64,000 bases of DNA from Rathayibacter sp. VKM Ac-2856 (GTDB lineage: Bacteria; Actinomycetota; Actinomycetes; Actinomycetales; Microbacteriaceae): the NCBI RefSeq assembly GCF_013205055.1, contig NZ_JABMLF010000002.1, positions 310,001 through 374,000 on the forward strand. Direction: 5' to 3'. Below the pieces are notes generated by a model. That model was not told the DNA's origin. It saw nothing but the letters and a program-made list of their open reading frames with translations, and made no database searches. The translations under genes were made by a program, and so were the position numbers. Shown one piece after another: positions 8,509 through 16,637 of this stretch (the stretch's first letter is position 1; the number at the start of each line of letters is the position of its first letter).

Positions 8509-9717
8509 TCAGCGGGCGGAGGCGACGCTCGCGCGGCTCGGCAGGCTGACGCAGCCGGCGCCGACGAGCAGCAGGGCGATCATCACCGCGGTCAGCGCGC
8601 CCCAGCCGCCGGCCTCGACCACGAAGCCGAGCAGCCAGCCGCCGACACCCGAGCCGAGGTAGAAGGCGATCGTGTAGACCGCGCCGGCGTGGCCGCGCAG
8701 CGCGGGGGCCGCCCGCGCGCCGGTCCAGGCCGCGCCGGTGGCGTGCACGGCGAAGAAGCCGGCGGAGAAGAGGACGAGCCCGACGACGACCACCACGATC
8801 AGCGGGGACAGCATCACGAGCAGGCCGACGATCATCGCGGCGACGCCGATCCGCATCAGCACGCGCGGACCGAGGCGCGGCGCCCAGACGCCGGCGAGCC
8901 GGGAGGTCGCGGTGCCGGCCAGGTAGGTGAGGAAGAGGAGCGAGACGAGCGCGGGCGGCAGCGCGAACGGCGCGGCCTCGAGCCGGAAGGCGAGGTAGTT
9001 GTAGACGGCGACGAACACGCCGACGACGAAGAACGTCTGCCCGGCGATCGCGAGCAGGACGGGGTCGCGGAGGACGCCCGCGATCCTGCCCCGCCAGCCG
9101 CCCGGCTCCCTCGGTCCGCCGCGGACCCCGCCGCGCGGCGCGAGGAGGACGAACGCGACGGCCGCGAGCGCGCACATCACGGTGACGGCGAGCAGGGCGC
9201 CGCGCCAGCCGACCGCCGCGGCGAGCGGGCCGGCCAGCAGGCGCCCCGCGGCTCCGCCCAGCGTCGTCCCGGAGACGTAGGCCGCGGCGGCGGCGGTCGC
9301 GGCCGCTCCGCCGACCCGGTCGTGGATCGCCGCCACGGCGAGCGCCGGCACCGCGCCGAGCGCCGCGCCGCTGAGGAAGCGCAGCACGAGCAGCACCTCG
9401 AAGGACGGCGCGACGCAGGCGAGCAGGGCGAGGACGACGGAGGAGAGCACGGCGATCCGCATCGACTCGAGGCGCCCGATCCGCTCGGCGATCGACGCCC
9501 AGGGCAGGACCATCAGCGCGAGCCCGACGGTCGCCGCCGAGACGGTCAGCGCGGCGTCGGAGGCGGAGATCCCCCACTCGCGCGAGAACTGCGGGAGCAC
9601 GCCCTGCACCGCGTAGAGCTCGGCGAACGTCGCGACCCCGGCGGCGAGGAGGGCGAGCGCCAGCCGGCGCTGCGAGACTGCGGGAGCGCCGACGGCGGGG
9701 CGGACGCTGGTAATCAT
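8509..9717 (-). CDS. MFS transporter (YnfM-like efflux pump)
   Basis: The 402-residue inner-membrane protein has about 12 hydrophobic helices. Between helices 2 and 3 it has WASIAERIGRLESMRIA, the usual MFS loop with an acidic/Arg signature, and its N-terminal LYAVQGVLPQFSREWGIS resembles the YnfM/AraJ branch. It is probably a proton-driven exporter of a small organic compound. The divergent LysR gene 69 bp away mirrors the ynfL-ynfM arrangement of enterobacteria and suggests direct control. Substrate unknown. Confidence 0.9.
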   Translation of the reverse strand: MITSVRPAVGAPAVSQRRLALALLAAGVATFAELYAVQGVLPQFSREWGISASDAALTVSAATVGLALMVLPWASIAERIGRLESMRIAVLSSVVLALLACVAPSFEVLLVLRFLSGAALGAVPALAVAAIHDRVGGAAATAAAAAYVSGTTLGGAAGRLLAGPLAAAVGWRGALLAVTVMCALAAVAFVLLAPRGGVRGGPREPGGWRGRIAGVLRDPVLLAIAGQTFFVVGVFVAVYNYLAFRLEAAPFALPPALVSLLFLTYLAGTATSRLAGVWAPRLGPRVLMRIGVAAMIVGLLVMLSPLIVVVVVGLVLFSAGFFAVHATGAAWTGARAAPALRGHAGAVYTIAFYLGSGVGGWLLGFVVEAGGWGALTAVMIALLLVGAGCVSLPSRASVASAR

Positions 9718-9740
9718 CCTCCGAGGCTAGAACCGCGCTC

Positions 9741-9757
9741 GGCGCATGACTAATGCC
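9741..9757. promoter_or_regulatory. Candidate LysR binding box and LysR promoter region
   Basis: GGCGCATGACTAATGCC has inverted GCAT/ATGC halves in the 69-bp divergent region between the pump and the regulator. A TATACG hexamer at 9773-9778 lies 8 bp before the LysR ATG and would give a nearly leaderless LysR transcript. Placement fits a LysR box; affinity for the protein is inference. Confidence 0.4.
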
Positions 9758-9786
9758 GGAACACGGACCACCTATACGCTGGCCAC

Positions 9787-10686
9787 ATGGATGAGCCCGC
9801 GATCCTCCGGCTGCTGCCCACGCTCGTCGCCGTCGCGCAGACGGGGAGCGTCACCGCGGCCGCCGCGGAGCTGGGCGTCCCGCAGCCGACCGCCAGCCGC
9901 TCGCTCGCGCGCCTCTCGGAGCTGGTCGGCGCGCCACTGGTGCGCCGCGAGGGCCGCGGTGTCGTGCTGACCGAGGCCGGCCGGCGGCTCGCGGCGGTCG
10001 CGCAGGACGGGCTGACGCTGATCCGGGCGGGCCTCACCGAGGTGCAGCAGGCCCGCGACCTCGAGGACGGCCGCATCGCGATCGCCTTCCAGACGCTGCT
10101 CGGCGAGACGTTCGTCCCCGACGTGATCCGCCGCTTCCGCCGCCGGTGGCCGCGCGTCGGCTTCGGGCTTCGCCACGGCTCGCGCGCGCTCTGCCTGCGG
10201 GCGGTCGCCGACGGGGAGTCGGAGCTGGCGATCGTCGCCGATCCGCCGGAGCTGCCGGGCACCAGCACGACCACGCTGTACACGGAGCCGCTGCTCGCGG
10301 TCGTCGACGACCGGCACCCGCTCGCCGGCCGCCGCTCGGTGACGGTGGCGGAGCTGCGCGGCCTCGACCTGATCATGCTCTCGCCCGGCTACGGACTGCA
10401 CGAGTCGGCCCGGCGCCTGCTCTCCTTCGAGGGGCGCGACCCCGAGCCCGCCTTCGAGGTGGGCGACTACCGGGCCGCGCGCGGGCTGGCCGCGGCGGGG
10501 CTCGGGCTGACGATCCTGCCGCCGAGCCCGTCGGCGACGGAGGACGGCGTGCGCGAGATCCCGATCGACGATCCGCGGGCGGTCCGCGAGATCGGAGTGC
10601 TGGCCCGCGACACCGGGAATCCGGTGGTGCCGGAGTTCGTGGCGGCGCTGCGGGCGGCCGCGGGCGCACGGGCCCGGGCGCACTGA
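9787..10686 (+). CDS. LysR family transcriptional regulator
   Basis: The 299-residue protein has the LysR N-terminal winged helix-turn-helix at residues 5-65 (LLPTLVAVAQTGSVTAAAAE, PQPTASRSLARL), then the substrate-binding domain (IAIAFQTLLGETFVPDVI onward), with a C-terminus of family length. It is divergent from the MFS gene and most likely controls it in response to the pump's substrate. The start is ATG 9787, near a -10-like element, without a clear Shine-Dalgarno. Confidence 0.92.
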   Translation: MDEPAILRLLPTLVAVAQTGSVTAAAAELGVPQPTASRSLARLSELVGAPLVRREGRGVVLTEAGRRLAAVAQDGLTLIRAGLTEVQQARDLEDGRIAIAFQTLLGETFVPDVIRRFRRRWPRVGFGLRHGSRALCLRAVADGESELAIVADPPELPGTSTTTLYTEPLLAVVDDRHPLAGRRSVTVAELRGLDLIMLSPGYGLHESARRLLSFEGRDPEPAFEVGDYRAARGLAAAGLGLTILPPSPSATEDGVREIPIDDPRAVREIGVLARDTGNPVVPEFVAALRAAAGARARAH

Positions 10687-10800
10687 GGCCGCTCGACTCT
10701 TCTGTCAAGCACAGGCGGAGCGGGCGATCGTGCAGGATGCTCGGAGAGGATCCACTCCCACCCCCACCGCGCACCACCAGCAGCCAGGACGGTCCCGGTC

Positions 10801-11166
10801 ATGATCCTTCTCCGCACCCACTCCAACCGCTGGATCGCCCGCGCCCGCCGCACCGGCGTCGTCCACGGCCTCATCACCTTCGCCGACGACCTCCCGCAGC
10901 CCGTCTTCCGCACGCTGCGCCTGGACGCCGCGACCGGCGAGCGCGTCCTGCTGCGCGACACCGACACGCTCGAGGTCGCCTTCGCCGTGCTGATCGCGGC
11001 GGTCGAGCGGGCGCGCCTGGCCGAGCTGGCGGCGGCGGCACCGGCGCAGGACGACGACGTGTCCGAGGAGGGGGCCCCTCTCGCGCCGGTCGCGGTCCTC
11101 GCCGAGCCGGACCCCGTCGAGCCGGACGAGCCGACCGACCCCGTGGAGGACGCCGTCGCGGCGTGA
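10801..11166 (+). CDS. Hypothetical protein, 121 residues
   Basis: The first 80 residues look folded (MILLRTHSNRWIARARRTGV..., then a beta/alpha pattern through VAFAVLIAAVERARLAEL). The rest is an acidic Pro/Glu/Asp-rich tail. An AGGACGG stretch 12 bp upstream can serve as ribosome binding site. Codon use has the high third-position GC of true genes here. It lies between the LysR gene and the toxin-antitoxin pair and has no evident partner. No family recognised. Confidence 0.6.
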   Translation: MILLRTHSNRWIARARRTGVVHGLITFADDLPQPVFRTLRLDAATGERVLLRDTDTLEVAFAVLIAAVERARLAELAAAAPAQDDDVSEEGAPLAPVAVLAEPDPVEPDEPTDPVEDAVAA

Positions 11167-11214
11167 CCCGGCCGACGCACGGAAGCGCACTCAGTCGAAC
11201 ACCAGATATAAGCT

Positions 11215-11246
11215 TCTGAACGAATTCATTCAGACGGTTATAGGCT
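11215..11246 (+). promoter_or_regulatory. AT-rich promoter with overlapping 20-bp near-palindrome
   Basis: TCTGAACGAATTCATTCAGA (11215-11234) is palindromic except for one mismatched pair. A TAGGCT hexamer at 11241-11246 lies 6 bp before the ATG at 11253, giving a leaderless transcript. The palindrome would cover the -35 and spacer, the expected place for autorepression by the encoded winged-helix antitoxin. Confidence 0.6.
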
Positions 11247-11252
11247 GTTCTC

Positions 11253-12221
11253 ATGACCCGAGCCGATACTGCAGTGCCGTTGCAGGAGCTGCTCTCGGAT
11301 GCGGGAGCGGCTGTCCGCATCCTCGGCCCGCGTGACGTGCAGATCACCCCTCCCTCCGGAGCACGGATCGATGTGCGCCTCGTCTTCCTGTCACGTCCCC
11401 CCACTGCGGGCGAAATGCGCCAGCAGGTCGCTGCAGCGGCTGCAGGAACGACAATCGGATTCGTGGCTCCCCGGATCAACAGCATCAGTCGACGTGTCGC
11501 GCTCGCCGACCCCCGAGTGGCGCTCTTCGGCACGACCGATGGAGTCGTCATCCTTCGTGGAGAAGAGCTGACGCCGGCAGCGGAGATTCGGCAGCAGATC
11601 GGCGGGCACCGGCGCGCGCCCTATGCACTCTTCGCGCTCCGGCGGATTCTGACCAGGACACCTGAGCCCCGCTTCCAGACGGACCTGGCGCGAGAGTGCG
11701 GCGTCTCGCAGGTGACCGTCTCGAACCTGCTCGCAGCCGACTCGAGCCTGGCCGAGAAGACCACGCGGGGCTGGATCGCGCGCGACCCCCGCGCACTCCT
11801 CGATCGGTTCCTCGCGGAGTACCCGGGCCCAGGCGGCCTCTCGCAGCTCTGGTACTCGAACCGGCCCGTCATCGAGCAGTCCGAACGCGCATCGACATCG
11901 GACCTGACGGCACTGCTCTCCGGCGACAGCGCCGCGGACACGCTCGCCCCGTGGAGGATCCCGACGCTCGCCGTCGTGTACGCGGCGAGGAGCCTCCCGC
12001 TGGAGTCGTCGGGCTTCGCGGAGACGGATTCCTCTGAAGCAACGCTGCGGGTCGTCGTTCCGGCGGACCGGACTCTCTGGGCGACGGCGTCCGCGTGGTA
12101 TCCGGCCGGGAGGACGGTCGATCCACTCATCGCCGCCTGGGATCTGGGGCGGACCGGTGGTTCCGACGTGGACGAGGCCGTCGATCGCCTCCTCGACAAG
12201 GAGCTGGCGTGGTTGCGATGA
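11253..12221 (+). CDS. AbiEi-like antitoxin / transcriptional regulator of a type IV toxin-antitoxin system
   Basis: A 322-residue cytoplasmic protein. The middle carries a winged helix-turn-helix (residues about 125-175: LFALRRILTRTPEPRFQTDL, ARECGVSQVTVSNLL, then a wing ending WIARDPRALLDRFLAEY), an arrangement I associate with AbiEi_2-type antitoxins, where an N-terminal nuclease-like domain precedes the HTH and the DPxALLDxWxxxY motif follows it. It overlaps the downstream nucleotidyltransferase gene by ATGA, the standard AbiEi-AbiEii layout. It probably represses its own operon through the 11215 palindrome and counteracts the toxin. The locus is visibly less GC-rich than its neighbours, which hints at transfer. 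Family call is by motif and context only. Confidence 0.65.
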   Translation: MTRADTAVPLQELLSDAGAAVRILGPRDVQITPPSGARIDVRLVFLSRPPTAGEMRQQVAAAAAGTTIGFVAPRINSISRRVALADPRVALFGTTDGVVILRGEELTPAAEIRQQIGGHRRAPYALFALRRILTRTPEPRFQTDLARECGVSQVTVSNLLAADSSLAEKTTRGWIARDPRALLDRFLAEYPGPGGLSQLWYSNRPVIEQSERASTSDLTALLSGDSAADTLAPWRIPTLAVVYAARSLPLESSGFAETDSSEATLRVVVPADRTLWATASAWYPAGRTVDPLIAAWDLGRTGGSDVDEAVDRLLDKELAWLR

Positions 12222-12970
12222 CGTCCGTCGTCCTCCCCTCGACGTCCGGAGCCGACGACGCCGCGCTCCACGCCTTGAAGGACGCGTCGCTCGCGATCTC
12301 CGACATGGAGGACGCCTGCATCGTCGGCGGGCAGATGGTGGCACTTCTCTGCGGTGCGTACCCGAGTTCAGGAATCGTCGTGCGCAGAACCGCTGACGCG
12401 GACGCCGCGGTGTCCCCCCTCATCGCCGCACAGGGGACACTTCACGACGTGCTGATCGGGCTCGGGTACACGCCGAGTGCAGGCAACCACTACACATCGG
12501 GTGCGCGGGCGATCGATGTCCTGGTCCCGTCTCTGACGGGACGGTTCGAGAGCATGGAGCACGGCGGCCGGGGGTTCGACAGCGCGCCAGGTCTGGATCT
12601 GGCACTGCACGGAACGCTCGAACTCGGCGTGACGGCAGTCCTGCTCGACGAGACGCACCTCACGTTCTCGACTCGCGTCCCCGGCGTCGAGCGAGCGCTG
12701 ATCCTCAAAGCACTCGCCTACGAGTCGCGCCGCGCCCAGAAGGACCTCGTCGACATCTACAACCTGATGGAGATCAGAGATGCACACCGCGCAGAGGACA
12801 TCGGGGGATGGAGGATCGGCGACGATGCGCAGACCGGGGCTCGGCGCGATGCCGCGGTGGCGCTGCGACGCATCGCCGGATCACCGGGACTGAAATTGAT
12901 GCTCCGCGGTTCTGCCGTTCCGAGAGGGCGGTTCGGCACCCTCGTCCGCGACCACATCGCGGACGTCTGA
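12218..12970 (+). CDS. AbiEii-like nucleotidyltransferase toxin
   Basis: About 250 residues. The N-terminal half has a nucleotidyltransferase fold signature: IVGGQMVALL (the GG of the NTase motif) followed about 18 residues later by RRTADADAAV, which supplies the metal-binding D-x-D. A C-terminal KALAYESRRAQKDLVDIYNL segment resembles the conserved K..R.KD..D...L motif of AbiEii/MNT proteins. The start overlaps the antitoxin stop (ATGA); a GTG 9 bp earlier is possible. It would modify a tRNA or other target when free of antitoxin, causing growth arrest or abortive infection. Transcription ends at the hairpin at 12973. Confidence 0.65.
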   Translation: MTSVVLPSTSGADDAALHALKDASLAISDMEDACIVGGQMVALLCGAYPSSGIVVRRTADADAAVSPLIAAQGTLHDVLIGLGYTPSAGNHYTSGARAIDVLVPSLTGRFESMEHGGRGFDSAPGLDLALHGTLELGVTAVLLDETHLTFSTRVPGVERALILKALAYESRRAQKDLVDIYNLMEIRDAHRAEDIGGWRIGDDAQTGARRDAAVALRRIAGSPGLKLMLRGSAVPRGRFGTLVRDHIADV

Positions 12971-12972
12971 GC

Positions 12973-13002
12973 GAGGGGCCGCCCCTCGCGGGACGGCCCC
13001 TC
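12973..13002. terminator. Bidirectional terminator-like hairpin
   Basis: GAGGGGCCG pairs with CGGCCCCTC across a 12-nt loop, between the convergent toxin and rhamnosidase genes. No U-tract. Confidence 0.6.
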
Positions 13003-13007
13003 CGTGC

Positions 13008-15257
13008 TCAGAGCGTGAGCGTGTGCGCGCCGGAGGCGAGCTCGCGGTCCGCGGTGCCGGCCGTGCGGACGACGGCGGTCGCGCCGTCCGGGACGGTGAC
13101 GGCCAGGTCGATCGCGTCGCCGCGGCGGTCCCAGCGCACGGAGGCGAGGCCGTGCGGGGTCTCCAGCGTGGACTCCGCCCAGTCGAGGTCGGTGCCGGGC
13201 TGCGGGGCGATCAGCAGGCGGGAGTAGCCGGGCTCCAGCGGCGCGAGGCCGCCGACGACGCGGTGCAGCCAGTCGGCGACGGCGCCGAGCGCGTAGTGGT
13301 TGAAGCTCGTCATCTCGCCCGGATTGATGGTGCCGTCGGGCAGCATCGAGTCCCAGCGCTCCCAGACCGTCGTCGCACCCATCGTCACCGGGTACAGCCA
13401 GGACGGGCACTCGCGCTGCAGCAGCAGGCGGTACGCGGCATCGATGTGACCGGTCGAGGACAGCGCGTCGGTGATGAACGGGGTGCCCGCGAAGCCGGTG
13501 GAGATCGTGTAGCCGCTCTCGGCGACCAGCTCCGCGAGGCGGTCGCCGGCCCAGCCGAGCTCGTCCTCGTCGAGCAGGCCGAAGACGATCGCGAGGGAGT
13601 AGACGGTGGTGCAGTCGCTGAGGACCCGCTGATCCGACACGTACTGCGCGCGGAACGCCTCGCGGAGGCCGTCGGCCAGCTCGGTGAACTCGCGCTCCTC
13701 CTCCGTGCGGCCGAGCACCGCGGCGCTCTCGGCGACGATGCGGGCCGTGCGGTAGGCGCAGGCCGTGGCGACGACGCCGGTGTCGGCCTTCGCGTCGGCC
13801 GGCTTGTCGGGCGCCGCGTCGGGGTCGAGCCAGTCGCCGAACTGGAAGCCGGTGTCCCAGACCCCCGACTCGGACAGCTTCGAGCGCACCCGGCGGGCGT
13901 GCGAGGCCATCGACGCGAACGACTCCTCGAGCACGGTCGGGTCGCCGTACGCCTGCCAGACCGCCCACGGCACCCAGGCCGCGGCGTCGCTCCAGAGCGC
14001 GGTGGAGTCCATCGGGGGGAAGCTGGTCTCGGCCGCGCGGCGCTTCAGCACGTCCGGCACGACGAAGGGGACGGCGCCGTCGTGGTGCGCCTGCTCGAGG
14101 GCGAGGTCGCGCAGCCAGTCGCGGAGGAAGTCCTCGGCGTCGGCGAGGTAGACGGCGGTCGAGGCGAACGCGGCGATGTCGCCGGTCCAGCCGAGGCGCT
14201 CGTCGCGCTGGGGGCAGTCGGTCGGCACGTCGAGGAAGTTGCCGACCATGCCGCGGTAGACGTTGTCGTGCAGCTGGTTGACGAGCTCGTCGGAGCTGCG
14301 GAAGGTGCCGATCCGGCGCAGGTCGCTGCTGACGACGACAGCGGTGAGGGCGCCGTCGGCGATGTCCCCGGGCCAGCCCTCGACCTCGGCGTAGCGGAAG
14401 CCGTGGAAGGTGAGCGTCGGCTCGAAGACGTCCGCGCCGCCCGAGAGCGTGAAGCGATCGGTGGCCTTCGCCTCGCGCAGCGGCCGGACGCCCAGCTCGT
14501 CGTCCTCGAGGACCTCGGCGTGGCGCAGCGTGACGGCGCTCCCCTCCGGACCGGCGACCTCGACCCGCAGCCAGCCGACGAGGTTCTCGCCGAAGTCGAC
14601 GAGGGTGCGGCCGGAGGGGCTCGTCCAGATCCTCTGCGGGGCGACCTCGCGCAGGCGGCGCACCGGCGGGGCGATGTAGGGCTCCAGCTTCGAGAGGTCG
14701 ACGTCGACCTCTCGGGTGGCGGTCCAGGCGGAGTCGTCGAAGCCGGCCGCCTTCCAGCCCTGCGGCTCGAGGCGGGCGTCGATGTCCTGCCCGTCGTAGA
14801 TGCTGTCGGCGGTCGTCGAGCCGGTCGCGGCGCGCCAGGAGTCGTCGGTCGCGATGACCTGCTCGGCGCCGTCGGCGAAGCGGATCCGCAGCTCGGCGAA
14901 GCCCGCGATCTCGGTCCCGTAGGGCGCGGCGCCCTCGCCCCAGGTCAGCCGGCCGCGGTACCAGCCGTCGCCGAGGGCGAGGCCGAGGACGACGGAGTCG
15001 CCGGAGACGAGGCGCGTGACGTCGTGCTCGGAGTAGCGCAGGCGCCACTCGTAGCTCGTCCAGCCCGGCGTGAAGAGCTCGTCCGAGACGGGCTCGCCGT
15101 CGATCCAGGCCTCGACGATCCCGAGGGCCGAGAGGAGCAGGGTCGCCGAGACGACGTCGCCGTGCCCGGTCTCGAGGGCGGTCTCGCGGCGGAGCAGCGG
15201 CGCGGCGCCGAGGGCGTCGGCGGGGGCCGTGAAGCGGGCGGTCCAGTCGGTCATCAT
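13008..15257 (-). CDS. Alpha-L-rhamnosidase, GH78
   Basis: The 749-residue protein has no signal peptide and acts in the cytoplasm on imported rhamnosides. N-terminal beta domains (residues about 1-290, with ELFTPGWTSYEWRLRY and LALGDGWYRGRLTWGEG, typical of GH78) precede an (alpha/alpha)6 barrel. The hallmark DCPQRDERLGWTGD near residue 350 carries the acidic residues assigned as general acid and activating Asp in GH78 enzymes. It cleaves terminal alpha-L-rhamnose from glycosides or rhamnogalacturonan fragments. It is co-directional with and 68 bp from the LacI gene upstream, and divergent from the ABC importer that likely brings in its substrate. Confidence 0.93.
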   Translation of the reverse strand: MMTDWTARFTAPADALGAAPLLRRETALETGHGDVVSATLLLSALGIVEAWIDGEPVSDELFTPGWTSYEWRLRYSEHDVTRLVSGDSVVLGLALGDGWYRGRLTWGEGAAPYGTEIAGFAELRIRFADGAEQVIATDDSWRAATGSTTADSIYDGQDIDARLEPQGWKAAGFDDSAWTATREVDVDLSKLEPYIAPPVRRLREVAPQRIWTSPSGRTLVDFGENLVGWLRVEVAGPEGSAVTLRHAEVLEDDELGVRPLREAKATDRFTLSGGADVFEPTLTFHGFRYAEVEGWPGDIADGALTAVVVSSDLRRIGTFRSSDELVNQLHDNVYRGMVGNFLDVPTDCPQRDERLGWTGDIAAFASTAVYLADAEDFLRDWLRDLALEQAHHDGAVPFVVPDVLKRRAAETSFPPMDSTALWSDAAAWVPWAVWQAYGDPTVLEESFASMASHARRVRSKLSESGVWDTGFQFGDWLDPDAAPDKPADAKADTGVVATACAYRTARIVAESAAVLGRTEEEREFTELADGLREAFRAQYVSDQRVLSDCTTVYSLAIVFGLLDEDELGWAGDRLAELVAESGYTISTGFAGTPFITDALSSTGHIDAAYRLLLQRECPSWLYPVTMGATTVWERWDSMLPDGTINPGEMTSFNHYALGAVADWLHRVVGGLAPLEPGYSRLLIAPQPGTDLDWAESTLETPHGLASVRWDRRGDAIDLAVTVPDGATAVVRTAGTADRELASGAHTLTL

Positions 15258-15325
15258 CGTCCTTCTGTCAGGAGTGGTCGTGGGTGTCTGCGGATGTCAG
15301 GAGTGGTCGAGGTGTCTGCGGGGAG

Positions 15326-16369
15326 TCAGGAGGTGCGGAGCGCGGCGGAGGACGCGCGGGCGCGCAGCACCGGGTCGACCTCGAAGTGCACGGCGTCGGT
15401 CCTGCCGGCGATCCGCTCGAGCAGCAGCTCGACCGAGCGGGCGCCGAGCGTCTCGCCGTGCTGGTCGATCGTCGTCAGCGACACACCCGGGTGGGCGGCG
15501 ATCTCGATGTCGTCGTAGCCGACGATCGAGAGCTCGGAGGCGTCGAGTCCTGCGTCGCTGCGCGCCCAGAGCGCGCCGAGCGCGAGCGAGTCGTTGCCCG
15601 CGAAGAGGGCGGTGGGCCGGTCGGGTGAGCGGAACAGCTCGAGCGAGCGGACCCGGGCGTCGCTGCGCGCCGCGTCGACGTGCACGATGCGCATCTCGCT
15701 CTCGAGGCCGGCCTCGCGCATCCGCTCCTCGTACCGGACGCGGCGGACGAAGTGCGGCGCCTCCGCGAGCTTGTGCGTGACCTGGCTGCTCTCGGTGAGG
15801 TGGACGATGCGGCGGTGCCCGAGTGCGAAGAGGTGGTCCATCAGGAGGTCCGTCCCCGCGATGTCGTCGTTGGTGACGGTGTCGTAGCCGACGGACGCGT
15901 CGTGCCGGCCGAGCATCACGATCGGGATCCGCTTCGACTGCCGCTCGAGCCAGGCGTGGCTGACCACGGGCGAGACGGCGATGAGTCCGTCGACCTGCCG
16001 GTCGACGAGCGCCTCGATGGCCCGCAGCCCGTCGTCGCCGAGGTCGCTCTGCACCGGCGCCACTACCAGCTGGTAGCGGGTGCCCTCGAGCGCGGTGGTC
16101 GCGCCCGTGACGATCCGGTTGAAGAAGGCGTTGTCGAGCGAGGGCACCTCGACGCCGAGGGTGAAGCTGGAGCCGCGCATGGCGCGCGCCGCGACGCTCG
16201 GCCGGTAGTCGAGCTCCTCGATCGCGGCGGTGACGCGCTCGCGCATCGACGGGCTGACGCCGTAGGCGTTGCGGATCACCTTGGAGACCGCGGCCCGGGA
16301 GACACCGGCGTGCACGGCGACGTCCTGGATGGTCGCGGGGCCCGCCGGGCCGTTCTCGATCGAGCTCAT
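15326..16369 (-). CDS. LacI family regulator of the rhamnoside locus
   Basis: About 347 residues: HTH at about residues 14-35 (ATIQDVAVHAGVSRAAVSKV), hinge, then a sugar-binding effector domain. Of two adjacent ATGs I prefer 16369, because AGGAGG (16375-16380 on the genomic strand as cctcct) is 5 nt from it and only 2 nt from the other. It lies between the GH78 gene and the divergent importer, so it probably represses both until a rhamnoside is present. The operator at 16503 overlaps the importer promoter. Confidence 0.9.
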   Translation of the reverse strand: MSSIENGPAGPATIQDVAVHAGVSRAAVSKVIRNAYGVSPSMRERVTAAIEELDYRPSVAARAMRGSSFTLGVEVPSLDNAFFNRIVTGATTALEGTRYQLVVAPVQSDLGDDGLRAIEALVDRQVDGLIAVSPVVSHAWLERQSKRIPIVMLGRHDASVGYDTVTNDDIAGTDLLMDHLFALGHRRIVHLTESSQVTHKLAEAPHFVRRVRYEERMREAGLESEMRIVHVDAARSDARVRSLELFRSPDRPTALFAGNDSLALGALWARSDAGLDASELSIVGYDDIEIAAHPGVSLTTIDQHGETLGARSVELLLERIAGRTDAVHFEVDPVLRARASSAALRTS

Positions 16370-16501
16370 CATCGCCTCCTCGCGCTGCTGCTTCTGCCGT
16401 CTGCCGTGATCCGACGGCGCCCCGATCGGGGCCTCCGCGAACGCCACTGTAACGGTTCATCGTCGATTGTGTAGATCGATCCACGAATTTTCGCAATTTC
16501 G

Positions 16502-16531
16502 TTGACACGTTTCACGACACGGACGTAGGTT
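16502..16531 (+). promoter_or_regulatory. Importer promoter with overlapping LacI operator
   Basis: The -35 TTGACA (16502-16507) and -10 TAGGTT (16526-16531) are separated by 18 bp. TGACACGTTTCA (16503-16514) fits a LacI-type operator TGAAACGTTTCA with one mismatched pair and central CG. Repressor bound there would block the -35. The AT-rich stretch just upstream (acgaattttcgcaatttcgt) is also partly palindromic. Confidence 0.65.
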
Positions 16532-16637
16532 CTCCCTGCGTCGCCCCGCGGCCCGGCCTTCTCACCGGTCCGGCCGGCAGGTCGACAGCCCCCGGGCACC
16601 CCCGCAACGAAGAAGTTGTCCCTACATGGAGGTAGTG

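Noticed and set aside
7430-9577. 715-residue minus-strand frame upstream of the small membrane gene
   Set aside because: Only the last 142 codons show membrane-protein composition and a coupled GTG start; the rest is a shadow of the MFS and paralogue genes.
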